Source of the DNA: JBAZOY01 sp041648505
Lineage (GTDB): Bacteria; Desulfobacterota; Syntrophia; Syntrophales; CG2-30-49-12
Length of the DNA stretch: 32,521 nt
Direction: 5' to 3'
NCBI GenBank assembly: GCA_041648505.1
Contig: JBAZOY010000023.1
Coordinates: 1 to 32,521 of the forward strand
The notes below the pieces were generated by a model, which saw only the letters and a program-made list of their open reading frames with translations, was not told the origin of the DNA and ran no database searches. Below, piece after piece: positions 24,684 to 31,757 of the stretch; the stretch's first letter is position 1, and the number at the start of each line of letters is the position of its first letter. The position numbers and the translations under genes were made by a program.

Positions 24684-26879
24684 TTAGAATGAATAATCTT
24701 TATCTAATCCCCAAAATTCCCTGAAATAATTGCCCCATTTCTCATTCGCGATTGCCTGCTCAAAGAGAACATGGACCTCTTCATCTCCAACTTCTTTTTT
24801 CAGGATCTTCTCTCTTTCTTCTTTCCACCACTCGATTGCAGAAACTGAGTTCTTCTCTCTTTCCTTCAGAATCTCCTGGCGAGCCTTGGCCGTCGCCTCC
24901 GGTTCTATTTCATAGATACCATCGCTGGTCACAACTTCTGCACTGTATATCCTTTTCGCTATCTCCGGTGATATATAGTCAAAGTTCAAGTCTTCCTCTA
25001 TTCTATAGAGATCTCTATCAACTGGGTCTCCCCAGCCTTCTACGGAATGTGCCAGGATGCAATATATATCCCCGTGCTCCAGCTGTCTGGGCGGCGCTTC
25101 GCCCTGATTTATGATATACTCCTCACATGTCAGCTTGCCATCCTTGATCCATTGCTTTATCTCTCTAAAGCTTCCGGGATATTCGCCCTTCTTTATTAAT
25201 TCAGGCATGTTGGTCTTCTTAATATATACCTGCGCATGGCCCTGGCCCGGGTAGCTCCCGCTGGGTCCAATACAATGCGTTGTAACCTCGGCATTCATGG
25301 AACATGAATCGTTAACCTGGAAAAACTGACCCGGTTCATTAACCATAAATGCCAGCGTATAGCCTATGCCACCTCTGTACTTACCGTGTACACAGTAATC
25401 CGTTGTTACCCCTCTGATTATGTTAAGGAGCGGTGGTTCGATAGTTTCCCAATCCTCGCTTTCACCGTAATCAGTCTCGGGATTCTGTCCTGAAGCATCA
25501 CAGACACCACCATCCATAAAGGCGCGGGCGCCGGAATGCTGAGCACCAACCAGGCTGAAGTTACTCATTCCCCAGGGTACCCCGTTGCTGAAGGTCCCGG
25601 ACATTCCATACATATTATAGTCGCTCGCTTCGAAAACAAACGTTTCCTCTACATATCCTCTGCCCCACAATGCCTTGCTCAGTGCACGCATCATAGCGCC
25701 CTGACCGTTTCTGCACCCCATGACTGCCGACGAGGGTGTGCCGACAAAGGGATTAGTCGGGTTAGCCACACTCCCCGGAGGACGGATAAAGTCCATAAGA
25801 TAAATATTGGCGGTGTGCATATTTTCGCCAATCAGGAATACCGGGTACCAGGCGAGGTTAATCCCAAATCGGAGCCCTCCCATATACATGTTGTAATGAT
25901 GCCAATCCTGGTTACTTGCCCCGCTAAAATCATACGTTGCACGCCCATTACCGAGGGTAAACACAAGCGGCCAGTGTAACAACCAATTCTTGTTTGCCTC
26001 CGGTATCAACATACCTAACTTACCTTTATATTTTACCGGTTGCAGGAAAGGGACTTTATATTTGCCGGGCATTACCCATTTTTGGAGGCGCTTTTCCATT
26101 GTCGCTCTTTCCCACTCTAAAATCTCATACATACACTGGATTGTGTACTCAACGCCAAACTCCTCGCAGATCTCCAATACCCTGTCCCTTATCATGCCAC
26201 ATCCTGCAAAACGCATTTTATTATCCAGGATGTTCATTTCTCCCGCCCGTGTTCGCCTTTTCCATGCATCTTCCCACCACGGGTAAAACGTATCATTTTC
26301 TCCTGACCTTGTCACAGTATAATCATAGCCTTCGACAAAGACATTCGGCGCTATGGGAGGCACTGCTCCCGGTACCATTCCGCCGACTTCACCAATATGG
26401 TTTACACCACCACCCCAACCTACCAGTGTGCCTTTATATATGATGGGAACCCAGGTAAAACAGTCCGCGGCATGAGGGGCACCATAATAAGGGTCGTTAC
26501 ATTCCCAGATATCACCATGTTTGGTGCCGGGATTTACATCGTACCCTAATTCGCAGAACGACTCTAGGACAACCGGCATAGTAGCGGAATGACCGACCAG
26601 CCCCGTAGAGGCGGCCATACAATCTCCTTCCACTGTCAGGAGACCGAATACCAGCTCACCCATACCGGTAGCGGCAGGTGAGGCCGCCACATACTTTCCT
26701 ATCTCACGAGCGGCCATTACTGCAGATATCAGCCTTGCATTAAAACGATTGAACTTTACAGGGTCCTCATCTAAAAGCGCAAACTTATCGATTCCCCAAT
26801 AATGTCCTGTCTCTGTTATAATGCGATTTCTTGCTTCAATCCTGCTTTTTAAGCTATCGAACTTTGTTCGCCAATCCAT
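24684..26879 (-). CDS. acxB: Acetone carboxylase-type subunit B, second copy
   Basis: 731 residues, hydantoinase B family and presumed catalytic metal subunit. His136 and Asp139 (YGAPHAADCF) and His161 (GGGVNHIGEVGG) keep the same H-xx-D and 22-residue spacing as the first copy. Glycine-rich family segments (HGKYRGGIGYTL; SVEGWGDPVDRDLY) are present. First gene of operon 2; the ATG has AAGGAGGAGTCAGAT directly upstream. That initiation region is partly duplicated at 26906-26946. Likely reaction is ATP-dependent carboxylation of a ketone; the divergence from copy one suggests another substrate or growth condition. Confidence 0.87.
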   Translation of the reverse strand: MDWRTKFDSLKSRIEARNRIITETGHYWGIDKFALLDEDPVKFNRFNARLISAVMAAREIGKYVAASPAATGMGELVFGLLTVEGDCMAASTGLVGHSATMPVVLESFCELGYDVNPGTKHGDIWECNDPYYGAPHAADCFTWVPIIYKGTLVGWGGGVNHIGEVGGMVPGAVPPIAPNVFVEGYDYTVTRSGENDTFYPWWEDAWKRRTRAGEMNILDNKMRFAGCGMIRDRVLEICEEFGVEYTIQCMYEILEWERATMEKRLQKWVMPGKYKVPFLQPVKYKGKLGMLIPEANKNWLLHWPLVFTLGNGRATYDFSGASNQDWHHYNMYMGGLRFGINLAWYPVFLIGENMHTANIYLMDFIRPPGSVANPTNPFVGTPSSAVMGCRNGQGAMMRALSKALWGRGYVEETFVFEASDYNMYGMSGTFSNGVPWGMSNFSLVGAQHSGARAFMDGGVCDASGQNPETDYGESEDWETIEPPLLNIIRGVTTDYCVHGKYRGGIGYTLAFMVNEPGQFFQVNDSCSMNAEVTTHCIGPSGSYPGQGHAQVYIKKTNMPELIKKGEYPGSFREIKQWIKDGKLTCEEYIINQGEAPPRQLEHGDIYCILAHSVEGWGDPVDRDLYRIEEDLNFDYISPEIAKRIYSAEVVTSDGIYEIEPEATAKARQEILKEREKNSVSAIEWWKEEREKILKKEVGDEEVHVLFEQAIANEKWGNYFREFWGLDKDYSF

Positions 26880-26946
26880 ATCTGACTCCTCCTTTAATAA
26901 TTGAACTATCGAACTTTGTACACCAACCTATATCTGACTCCTCCTT
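26854..26946. repeat. Duplicated acxB2 initiation region
   Basis: 26854-26894 and 26906-26946 are 41-nt direct repeats with 37 matches and no gaps. On the minus strand each has AGGAGGAGTCAGAT followed by what is ATGG in the functional copy and ATAG in the upstream copy. The upstream copy is therefore a ribosome site without a start codon, now in the 5' leader. Confidence 0.85.
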
Positions 26947-27052
26947 CCCTAATTATGCCCCTCCTCCTGCTTAATGACACGACCCTTTTTCAAGGGGCGT
27001 TCCTAACTTTTAGTCATAGCGCCTTAAATAATTGCGCATACCATGATCTCCG

Positions 27053-27080
27053 TTATTACCTAAGATTGATCAATTGTCAA
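27053..27080 (-). promoter_or_regulatory. Proximal promoter of acx operon 2
   Basis: Minus strand: TTGACA (27075-27080), 16-nt spacer, TAATAA (27053-27058). TGCGCA at 27033-27038 lies 14 nt after the -10 box, around +8, a position suited to repressor binding. Drives acxB2, whose start is at 26879. Confidence 0.7.
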
Positions 27081-27140
27081 GACTTTTTTCTTAACTTTTA
27101 CGCATGGCGTCTTATTTATTTGCGCATCATCCATTTTTCG

Positions 27141-27168
27141 TTATTACTTATGATTGACCAGTTGTCAA
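27141..27168 (-). promoter_or_regulatory. Distal promoter of acx operon 2
   Basis: Minus strand: TTGACA (27163-27168), 16-nt spacer, TAATAA (27141-27146), with TGCGCA at 27121-27126, again 14 nt after the -10 box. Same geometry as the proximal copy, 88 nt upstream. Confidence 0.7.
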
Positions 27169-27200
27169 GACTTTTCGTAATCTATATACAACGATTTATT

Positions 27201-27818
27201 TTAGTGTTTATATCTATCGCCTTCGTAAGATATCATTGCATCGGCTACAAAAATCGAACTGAATAAAGAGGGTTGGAATAGTAACATAGGAGGGTGTAAA
27301 GTAATCTTTCTTGATTTAACTTCGGTAATTTCTGGAATTTCTTTGTGATCCACTTTGGTTATCGGATCAAATTCAACAGTAATAGGCCTTTGCTTCACGA
27401 CGTTATTTAATAATCGTTGGCATTGCCTTACACCGAACTGCACGGAAAACTTCTCCGCGAGGTGACGGCTGAGAAGTTTTCCGTCCCATGTGTTTTGGGG
27501 ATATTGAAAAGACAGGGGAGATTGGCGCAAGTCTATTTTGATTGCCTCCATGATTTCCCCATTAAATCTCCTTGGACGACCGGAACGAGGGTTATCTACG
27601 AGACCTTCAAAACCTTTTTCTTCAAATCGTTTTACCCAGTACTGAATAGTCCGTGGGCTGTGGCCAAAAAAATCCGCAACTTCGTAGCAACTGAACCCTT
27701 TACAAATCATCAAGACAGCGTGGAGACGATGATCATATCTCGATTCCTCGGACCGTTGAATCTCTTGCTGAACAGCCATTTCCGTGATTGCCGCATCCTT
27801 AATTTCAAATTTACGCAT
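27201..27818 (-). CDS. HTH protein, IS630-transposase-like DNA-binding half
   Basis: 205 residues. A helix-turn-helix (FSCYEVADFFGHSPRTIQYW) is followed by VKRFEEKGFEGLVDNPRSGR and a second winged-helix region (WDGKLLSRHLAEKFSVQFG, then VRQCQRLL), the architecture of the N-terminal half of IS630/Tc1-type transposases. The DDE catalytic domain is missing; after QRLLN the sequence (VVKQRPITVEFDP...) no longer fits the family. The start at 27818 has AAAGGCGG upstream and the frame is clean. It is either a truncated transposase or a domesticated regulator. Location just upstream of acx operon 2 on the same strand, with related TGCGCA boxes in both control regions, favours a local regulator, but this is inference. 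Confidence 0.65.
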   Translation of the reverse strand: MRKFEIKDAAITEMAVQQEIQRSEESRYDHRLHAVLMICKGFSCYEVADFFGHSPRTIQYWVKRFEEKGFEGLVDNPRSGRPRRFNGEIMEAIKIDLRQSPLSFQYPQNTWDGKLLSRHLAEKFSVQFGVRQCQRLLNNVVKQRPITVEFDPITKVDHKEIPEITEVKSRKITLHPPMLLFQPSLFSSIFVADAMISYEGDRYKH

Positions 27819-27846
27819 GACTGCCGCCTTTCTTGTTGGAGTAAAC

Positions 27847-27889
27847 GTAACAGAAAAAATCATTATGCGCAATTATTTTTTTCGCTATT
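27847..27889 (-). promoter_or_regulatory. Third TGCGCA box, upstream of HTH gene
   Basis: Read on the minus strand this resembles the core of the tandem modules: TAGCG, then AAATAATTGCGCATA, TGATTTTT and GTTAC in the same order. TGCGCA is at 27866-27871. It lies 29-71 nt before the HTH start and is inverted relative to the two module copies, so the HTH gene is flanked by inverted copies. It could be an autoregulatory operator or an IS end remnant. Confidence 0.5.
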
Positions 27890-28036
27890 TAAGAGCTAAA
27901 CTTTGGAATAGCATTTTTGTTTTTATACTCTGGCCTATGCCTCATGAGCGGGATTTATCCGCTGGATTTTGCTGGAAATTTCGTTGTGTTACCGGTAGAT
28001 AATTTTGTTTTGTCGGAAAATGAACTAAACAGAAGA

Positions 28037-28079
28037 AAACTAAACAACCCTCGACTATAAGTCGAGGGTTGTTTAGTTT
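28037..28079. terminator. Perfect 20-bp hairpin
   Basis: 28037-28056 and 28060-28079 (AAACTAAACAACCCTCGACT and its complement) pair perfectly around a 3-nt loop. The outer part is A-rich on one side and T-rich on the other, as in a bidirectional terminator. It sits about 220 nt upstream of the HTH start, so it would insulate that gene from transcripts entering from the right. Confidence 0.6.
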
Positions 28080-28235
28080 CAGGTTTTCCGTTGTTCAAAT
28101 CTTATACCTTTTGGATGGATACCCTATTTAAATCCTCACGCTGCTAATCAGCGGCCAGGATTTTTGTGTTGGCTGCATTAGTTTTAATTTTATCAAATAT
28201 AGAAATTTTTGATTGTGTGTTTTCTGATAGATCTT

Positions 28236-28445
28236 TCACATTTTCAAAAAATCATCATTTTTTTCTCGATCAAACTGCCCCTCAGAAACCATAATGGTCT
28301 TTACATTTAACATTTTAATTCTCGGACCGACCAACAGCCTCTCATCATCCACAACCAGCGCACCAAACAAGTGATGTTCCTCGAAAAACTCCTAAAGCTC
28401 TTTAAACGAAGCCTTGTCCGACACACTGAGAGGCGAGGAATGCAT
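28236..28445 (-). pseudogene. Degenerate ORF remnant
   Basis: A 70-codon frame from ATG 28445 to TGA 28236 has an in-frame TAG. Readable parts are PLSVSDKASFKEL, then after the stop EFFEEHHLFGALVVDDERLL and VKTIMVSEGQFDREKND. The look is of real protein sequence, but I cannot name the family. A further fragment upstream (frame ending 28482) reads SCGACIKEVLPSHPEACDIF and stops. The remaining parts of 28081-28695 show nothing I can assign. This stretch appears to be a graveyard between the HTH gene and the cassette-like region. Confidence 0.35.
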
Positions 28446-28695
28446 TACCTTGCATTCCCCCTGGGGAAGTTAAATCACCCATCAATAACCTCTTGAAATT
28501 ATGGCAATAAAAATATCACAAGCCTCGGGATGAGACGGCAGTACCTCTTTGATACATGCTCCGCAAGAAAGATTTTCATCTTGTCATGAAATCATATTGC
28601 AATCAAGACAAAATAGATTCTGGGTATTGTGGGGTTAAGTCCACGGTTGACCTTCATTATAACCTGGCAATCGTCAAGCGTATACTTGACCCCTA

Positions 28696-28914
28696 TCATC
28701 TTTGCTTGACTTGTATATGAATTTTTTCATTTTTAAATTCTACGATATCGCCTGAAAAGATCTTTTTTCTTTTTCTGGTTTCGACCTTACCATTTACTAT
28801 AACCTGACCTTCAGAAATTACATGTTTCGCCGCACCACCACTATCGACCATATTTTCGAACTTTAATATTTTATAGAGCTCAATGGGCTCTTCTGTAATT
28901 TCAATTTCTCTCAT
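28696..28914 (-). CDS. Small S4-domain RNA-binding protein (YbcJ-like)
   Basis: 72 residues forming one S4 RNA-binding fold: LYKILKFENMVDSGGAAKHV, then ISEGQVIVNGKVETRKRKKI and SGDIVEFKNEKIHI. This matches the YbcJ/YaaA-type stand-alone S4 proteins thought to bind structured RNA or act in ribosome biology. The ATG follows GAGAGGGAG. It is downstream of the RNA helicase gene on the same strand, with two GC-rich attC-like elements between them. Both neighbours act on RNA, which may be coincidence. Confidence 0.88.
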   Translation of the reverse strand: MREIEITEEPIELYKILKFENMVDSGGAAKHVISEGQVIVNGKVETRKRKKIFSGDIVEFKNEKIHIQVKQR

Positions 28915-28949
28915 TATATAAACAACTCCCTCTCGATGCTATTTAAATA

Positions 28950-29044
28950 CGCCGAACGGCAAGCTAATCGGCGGGCATAAGGATGTCGGGCTGCGAAACA
29001 GACCGCACGAGTAAAGTGCCGACCGCTTCAATGACTTGTTGCGC
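28950..29044 (-). other. attC-like element 1
   Basis: GC-rich inverted-repeat sequence in an AT-rich setting. On the minus strand it opens GCGCAACAAGTCATTGAAGC and closes GCCGTTCGGC. The opening strongly resembles the left end of integron attC sites (AACAAGTCATTGAAGC type). No ORF separates it from the next element. Confidence 0.45.
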
Positions 29045-29063
29045 CGCGCGAGGCAACTATTTC

Positions 29064-29156
29064 GTTATAACTTTCCAATAATCACGGAGTAGAGTAATCG
29101 GAGCGGCGACGGTGAGCCAGACTCGGCAGCGCCGTGCTTTGCAACCCGTTGTTATC
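29064..29156 (-). other. attC-like element 2, after the helicase gene
   Basis: Minus strand: opens GATAACAACGGG and closes AAGTTATAAC. The helicase stop codon TAA (29154-29152) lies inside the GATAAC box, as is usual when a cassette gene runs into its attC site. The inside is GC-rich (GGCGCTGCCGAGTC; CGTCGCCGCTCCG). Confidence 0.5.
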
Positions 29157-30747
29157 TTTTCTTGGTTTTCTTGACATGCGCGATCAGCGGCTTCTGGCCC
29201 TTTTCCTTAAAGCTGACAATGATTTCCTCTGCTTGTTCAAAAGGAACTGTTATAAAAGAAAAGTTGTCCATTACCTGTATATCACTGATATTTTTGGCTT
29301 TAACTGAGACCCTGCTCAAAATAAGCTCAACAAGTTTTCCGGCATTAATCTTGTCGTTCTTCCCAAGTGAGACAAAAAGTCTTGTTTTACCATGTTGATC
29401 AAGATGCTTCCCTTCTGCACGGGCCTCTTTTATTTCTCCATAGATATCAGGATTAAGTACTTCTTCGAAACAATAGTTAAGTATACCAGCCAATATTTCT
29501 GTCGGATTATTATCCCCAATCAATTTCTTAGCCCACTTATAATAACCAGTATCAATCTTATCTTCAAGAATAGCAGCCAGATCATCGGATATCTTTTGCT
29601 TTTTGACTTTGATAATATCTTTTACCATTGGCACTTTTGATTTCTTAATATCAGTCTTGGCAATCCGCTGTATGAACATCAGCCGCTTATACTCACTTGG
29701 AGTAATAAACGTAATGGCAGTCCCCTCTTTCCCGGCTCGTCCTGTACGGCCGATTCGATGAACATAAGACTCTGGATCATTAGGTAGTGAATAGTTTATA
29801 ACATGGCTGAGGTTATAAACATCAATTCCACGCGCTGCAACATCTGTTGCTATAAGAATATTGATTCTTTGTTTCTTAAAGTTGCCTAAAGTTCTTTCTC
29901 TTTGATCCTGTGAAAAATCTCCATGAATAGCTCCTGCGTCATATCCTCTGTCTATTAAATGAGCTACAAGAGAATCAACATCACTCTTTGTTCTGCAGAA
30001 AACCAAACCATAAAAGTTATCTTGAATATCAATTATCCTGCATAGCGCCTCAAATTTTTCGGAGACTTTTACCTCAAAGTATATTTGCTCCGTCAGATTA
30101 GTTGTCAGTTGCTCTTTCGTGGTTGTAAGAAGCTCATAACCGTCCATGTATTTGTGCGCAAGCTCCTTGATCCTTTTTGGTATTATTGCAGAAAACAACA
30201 GCGTTCTCTTATCAGGATTCGTATACTTCATTATTTCTTCCAGATCCTCAATGAACCCCATATTCAGCATTTCGTCTGCCTCATCAAGTATCAGGTGCTC
30301 AATTTTCCCAAGATTTAGTGTCTTTCTGTTAAGATGATCAATTACCCTGCCCGGAGACCCGACTACAATATGCACACCTTTTTTCAGTCTGCGTAACTGC
30401 TGATCAATAGATTGACCGCCATATATCGGTATTATTTTGACATCCTTGTCTCCTTTGAGTGAATTGATTTCTTCTGATACCTGAATGGCTAACTCTCGCG
30501 TAGGAACCAGAATCAGTGCCTGAACCGTTTTGGAATTTGTATTAACCATTTCTATTAGAGGTAATGCGAATGCAGCCGTTTTGCCTGTACCTGTTTGTGC
30601 CTGCGCGATGATATTAGTATCATCGCGCAGCATTAAAGGGATCGTTATGACCTGAATTTCGGTTGGCTCTTCAAACCCCTTTTTATTGATTGCTTTCAGT
30701 ACATTTGCTGAAAGTCCAAGGTCACTGAATGTCTTTTTGTTTACCAT
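29152..30747 (-). CDS. DEAD-box ATP-dependent RNA helicase (DeaD/DbpA-like)
   Basis: 531 residues. All helicase motifs are visible: Q motif GFEEPTEIQ (about 24-32), motif I AQTGTGKT (50-57), PTRELA, SPGR, DEAD (155-158), motif III as SAI (186-188, usually SAT), LVFCRTK, ATDVAARGID and HRIGRTGRAG. A C-terminal DbpA-type RNA-binding domain follows (TRLFVSLGKNDKINAGKLVE to the end). It unwinds RNA, probably in ribosome assembly or cold adaptation. The ATG is preceded only by a GA-rich stretch (AGAAAGAGAGAGAG). The Thr-to-Ile change in motif III is unusual. It lies within the attC-like array, although a 1.6-kb helicase would be a large cassette. Confidence 0.93.
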   Translation of the reverse strand: MVNKKTFSDLGLSANVLKAINKKGFEEPTEIQVITIPLMLRDDTNIIAQAQTGTGKTAAFALPLIEMVNTNSKTVQALILVPTRELAIQVSEEINSLKGDKDVKIIPIYGGQSIDQQLRRLKKGVHIVVGSPGRVIDHLNRKTLNLGKIEHLILDEADEMLNMGFIEDLEEIMKYTNPDKRTLLFSAIIPKRIKELAHKYMDGYELLTTTKEQLTTNLTEQIYFEVKVSEKFEALCRIIDIQDNFYGLVFCRTKSDVDSLVAHLIDRGYDAGAIHGDFSQDQRERTLGNFKKQRINILIATDVAARGIDVYNLSHVINYSLPNDPESYVHRIGRTGRAGKEGTAITFITPSEYKRLMFIQRIAKTDIKKSKVPMVKDIIKVKKQKISDDLAAILEDKIDTGYYKWAKKLIGDNNPTEILAGILNYCFEEVLNPDIYGEIKEARAEGKHLDQHGKTRLFVSLGKNDKINAGKLVELILSRVSVKAKNISDIQVMDNFSFITVPFEQAEEIIVSFKEKGQKPLIAHVKKTKKR

Positions 30748-30951
30748 CTCTCTCTCTCTTTCTAATTATTATCTATTTGCTCAATAGAACTAAAAGAACA
30801 CATAATATTCTCTGCAAAAAGACCACAAAACATCTCTAAGCATAAAAAACATATGTGTTCAAGTCTGACAGAAATTGACAAATAAATTGTTATTTTTCAC
30901 AAATGTCCCATGTTGCCTTTTCCATTCCTGCCTTTTATAAATCCATAGTCA

Positions 30952-31042
30952 GATAACGTTCGGCGGTCTATTTGTCCGCACCGAACAAACATCTTCAGCG
31001 GCGCGGATATATCCGCGTCTGACTTTAAGAGTATTGTTATGC
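30952..31042 (-). other. attC-like element 3, after the nucleotidyltransferase gene
   Basis: Minus strand: opens GCATAACAATAC and closes ACGTTATC. It contains the perfect palindrome CGCGGATATATCCGCG (31002-31017), flanked by TCAG/CTGA, and a hairpin GTTCGGCGG/CCGCACCGAAC (30958-30986). The nucleotidyltransferase stop TAA (31039-31037) is inside the GCATAAC box. Confidence 0.55.
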
Positions 31043-31492
31043 TTTGTTTTTGTTGTCCGGAAGTTCCAACAAGCGGACATCTTCAAGATCGACGGTTCTA
31101 CCTGCTGCTTTTTTTGATGCCACCAAATCCTCCAAACAAACAACATAGAACTCCTGCCCCTGATAATTCATTATTTGCTTACGCTTCCATGCATCTTCGA
31201 AAATTAACCCCGGGGTCTTTGTTTGTACGTCGATGCGCAGTCGATCTTTGAAGATTGTTATTTCGTTTGAAAGAATATCGTCTTTATTAGTGAGTGAGGC
31301 TGTCGCCAGACCAGCATCCAAAAGGGCATCTAATAAACGACGGGCATTTTCGTCGCTGGCTTCAATGAGGATACCTAAATCGAAGGTTGCTCTTGGGACT
31401 CCGTATAAAACGGCTGCGATACCTCCTAACACGAGGTAGTTCACATTATATTTTTGAAAGGATTTGAATACGTCTATTAAACGGTTGATCAT
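31037..31492 (-). CDS. Nucleotidyltransferase-like protein (MNT/AbiEii type)
   Basis: 151 residues of the minimal-nucleotidyltransferase-like superfamily. The start MINRLIDVF leads into YLVLGGIAAVLYGVPRATFD, the GG...RxTxD pattern; Asp38 is kept. The second acidic residue of the usual DxD is Gly40 (DLGILIE), so catalysis may be lost. The later HVDV-like strand reads RLRIDVQTK. Such proteins are often the toxin or antitoxin half of small modules. It overlaps the upstream 66-residue gene by 47 nt, consistent with a two-gene module. The gene ends in an attC-like box, so it behaves like a cassette gene. Function is not proven. Confidence 0.7.
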   Translation of the reverse strand: MINRLIDVFKSFQKYNVNYLVLGGIAAVLYGVPRATFDLGILIEASDENARRLLDALLDAGLATASLTNKDDILSNEITIFKDRLRIDVQTKTPGLIFEDAWKRKQIMNYQGQEFYVVCLEDLVASKKAAGRTVDLEDVRLLELPDNKNKA

Positions 31493-31646
31493 CTTTTTTT
31501 TCCAAAATTTCAGGATTCAATGTCAAGGCTAAATCTGTATAACAGCACAGCAAATCCATTCTTTCCTCTATAGATAATGATCGGAACCATTCAACCTTAG
31601 CCTCAATAGATTCATCATCGCGATTGTGAGAAATATTTACATTCAT
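31446..31646 (-). CDS. Small acidic partner of the nucleotidyltransferase
   Basis: 66 residues, no recognised catalytic motif. The central part VEWFRSLSIEERMDLLCCY recalls short proteins often encoded directly before AbiEii/MNT-like nucleotidyltransferase genes. The C-terminal NPEILEKKDDQPFNRRIQI overlaps the next gene by 47 nt in another frame. The overlap and shared strand suggest co-translation and a toxin-antitoxin-like pair (inference). No strong ribosome site is seen before the ATG. Confidence 0.55.
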   Translation of the reverse strand: MNVNISHNRDDESIEAKVEWFRSLSIEERMDLLCCYTDLALTLNPEILEKKDDQPFNRRIQILSKI

Positions 31647-31682
31647 ATTGATTATTTACCATAGATTGATCTATTTTTCAAT

Positions 31683-31756
31683 GCATAACCTGCGACGCTG
31701 AGCGGCGGAAATGAAGCGTAGCGGAATTCTTGTCCGTCTGCGTGGCTTTGTTCTGC
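31683..31756 (-). other. attC-like element 4, after the rhomboid gene
   Basis: Minus strand: opens GCAGAACAAAGCC and closes AGGTTATGC, with a GC-rich interior (ACGCAGACGGACAAG; CCGCCGCTCAGCGTC). It begins 1 nt after the stop that the rhomboid gene would have in its restored frame. Confidence 0.5.
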
Positions 31757-31757
31757 C

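Larger units (their letters stand above)
27002..27176. repeat. Two tandem 87-bp promoter-operator modules
   Basis: 27002-27088 and 27090-27176 align without gaps at 65 of 87 positions. Conserved blocks are TAACTTTTA, the TTGCGCAT box, CGTTATTAC, GATTGA and GTTGTCAAGACTTTT. Each holds a complete minus-strand promoter followed by the TGCGCA box, so the unit is a duplicated control region upstream of acx operon 2. Confidence 0.8.

Noticed and set aside
27002..27176. CRISPR-like repeats
   Set aside because: Only two units at about 75% identity, contiguous with no spacers; they are duplicated promoters.
26901..27266. Plus-strand ORF of 121 codons across the acx-2 control region
   Set aside because: It runs through the tandem promoter modules in the antisense direction; composition is that of AT-rich non-coding DNA.
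27417..27899. Plus-strand ORF of 160 codons opposite the HTH gene
   Set aside because: The minus strand encodes a clear HTH fold in this region; the plus frame has no motif.
28621..28695. Fifth attC-like element after the S4 gene
   Set aside because: No AACAA-type opening box and no GC-rich inverted repeat follow its stop codon.
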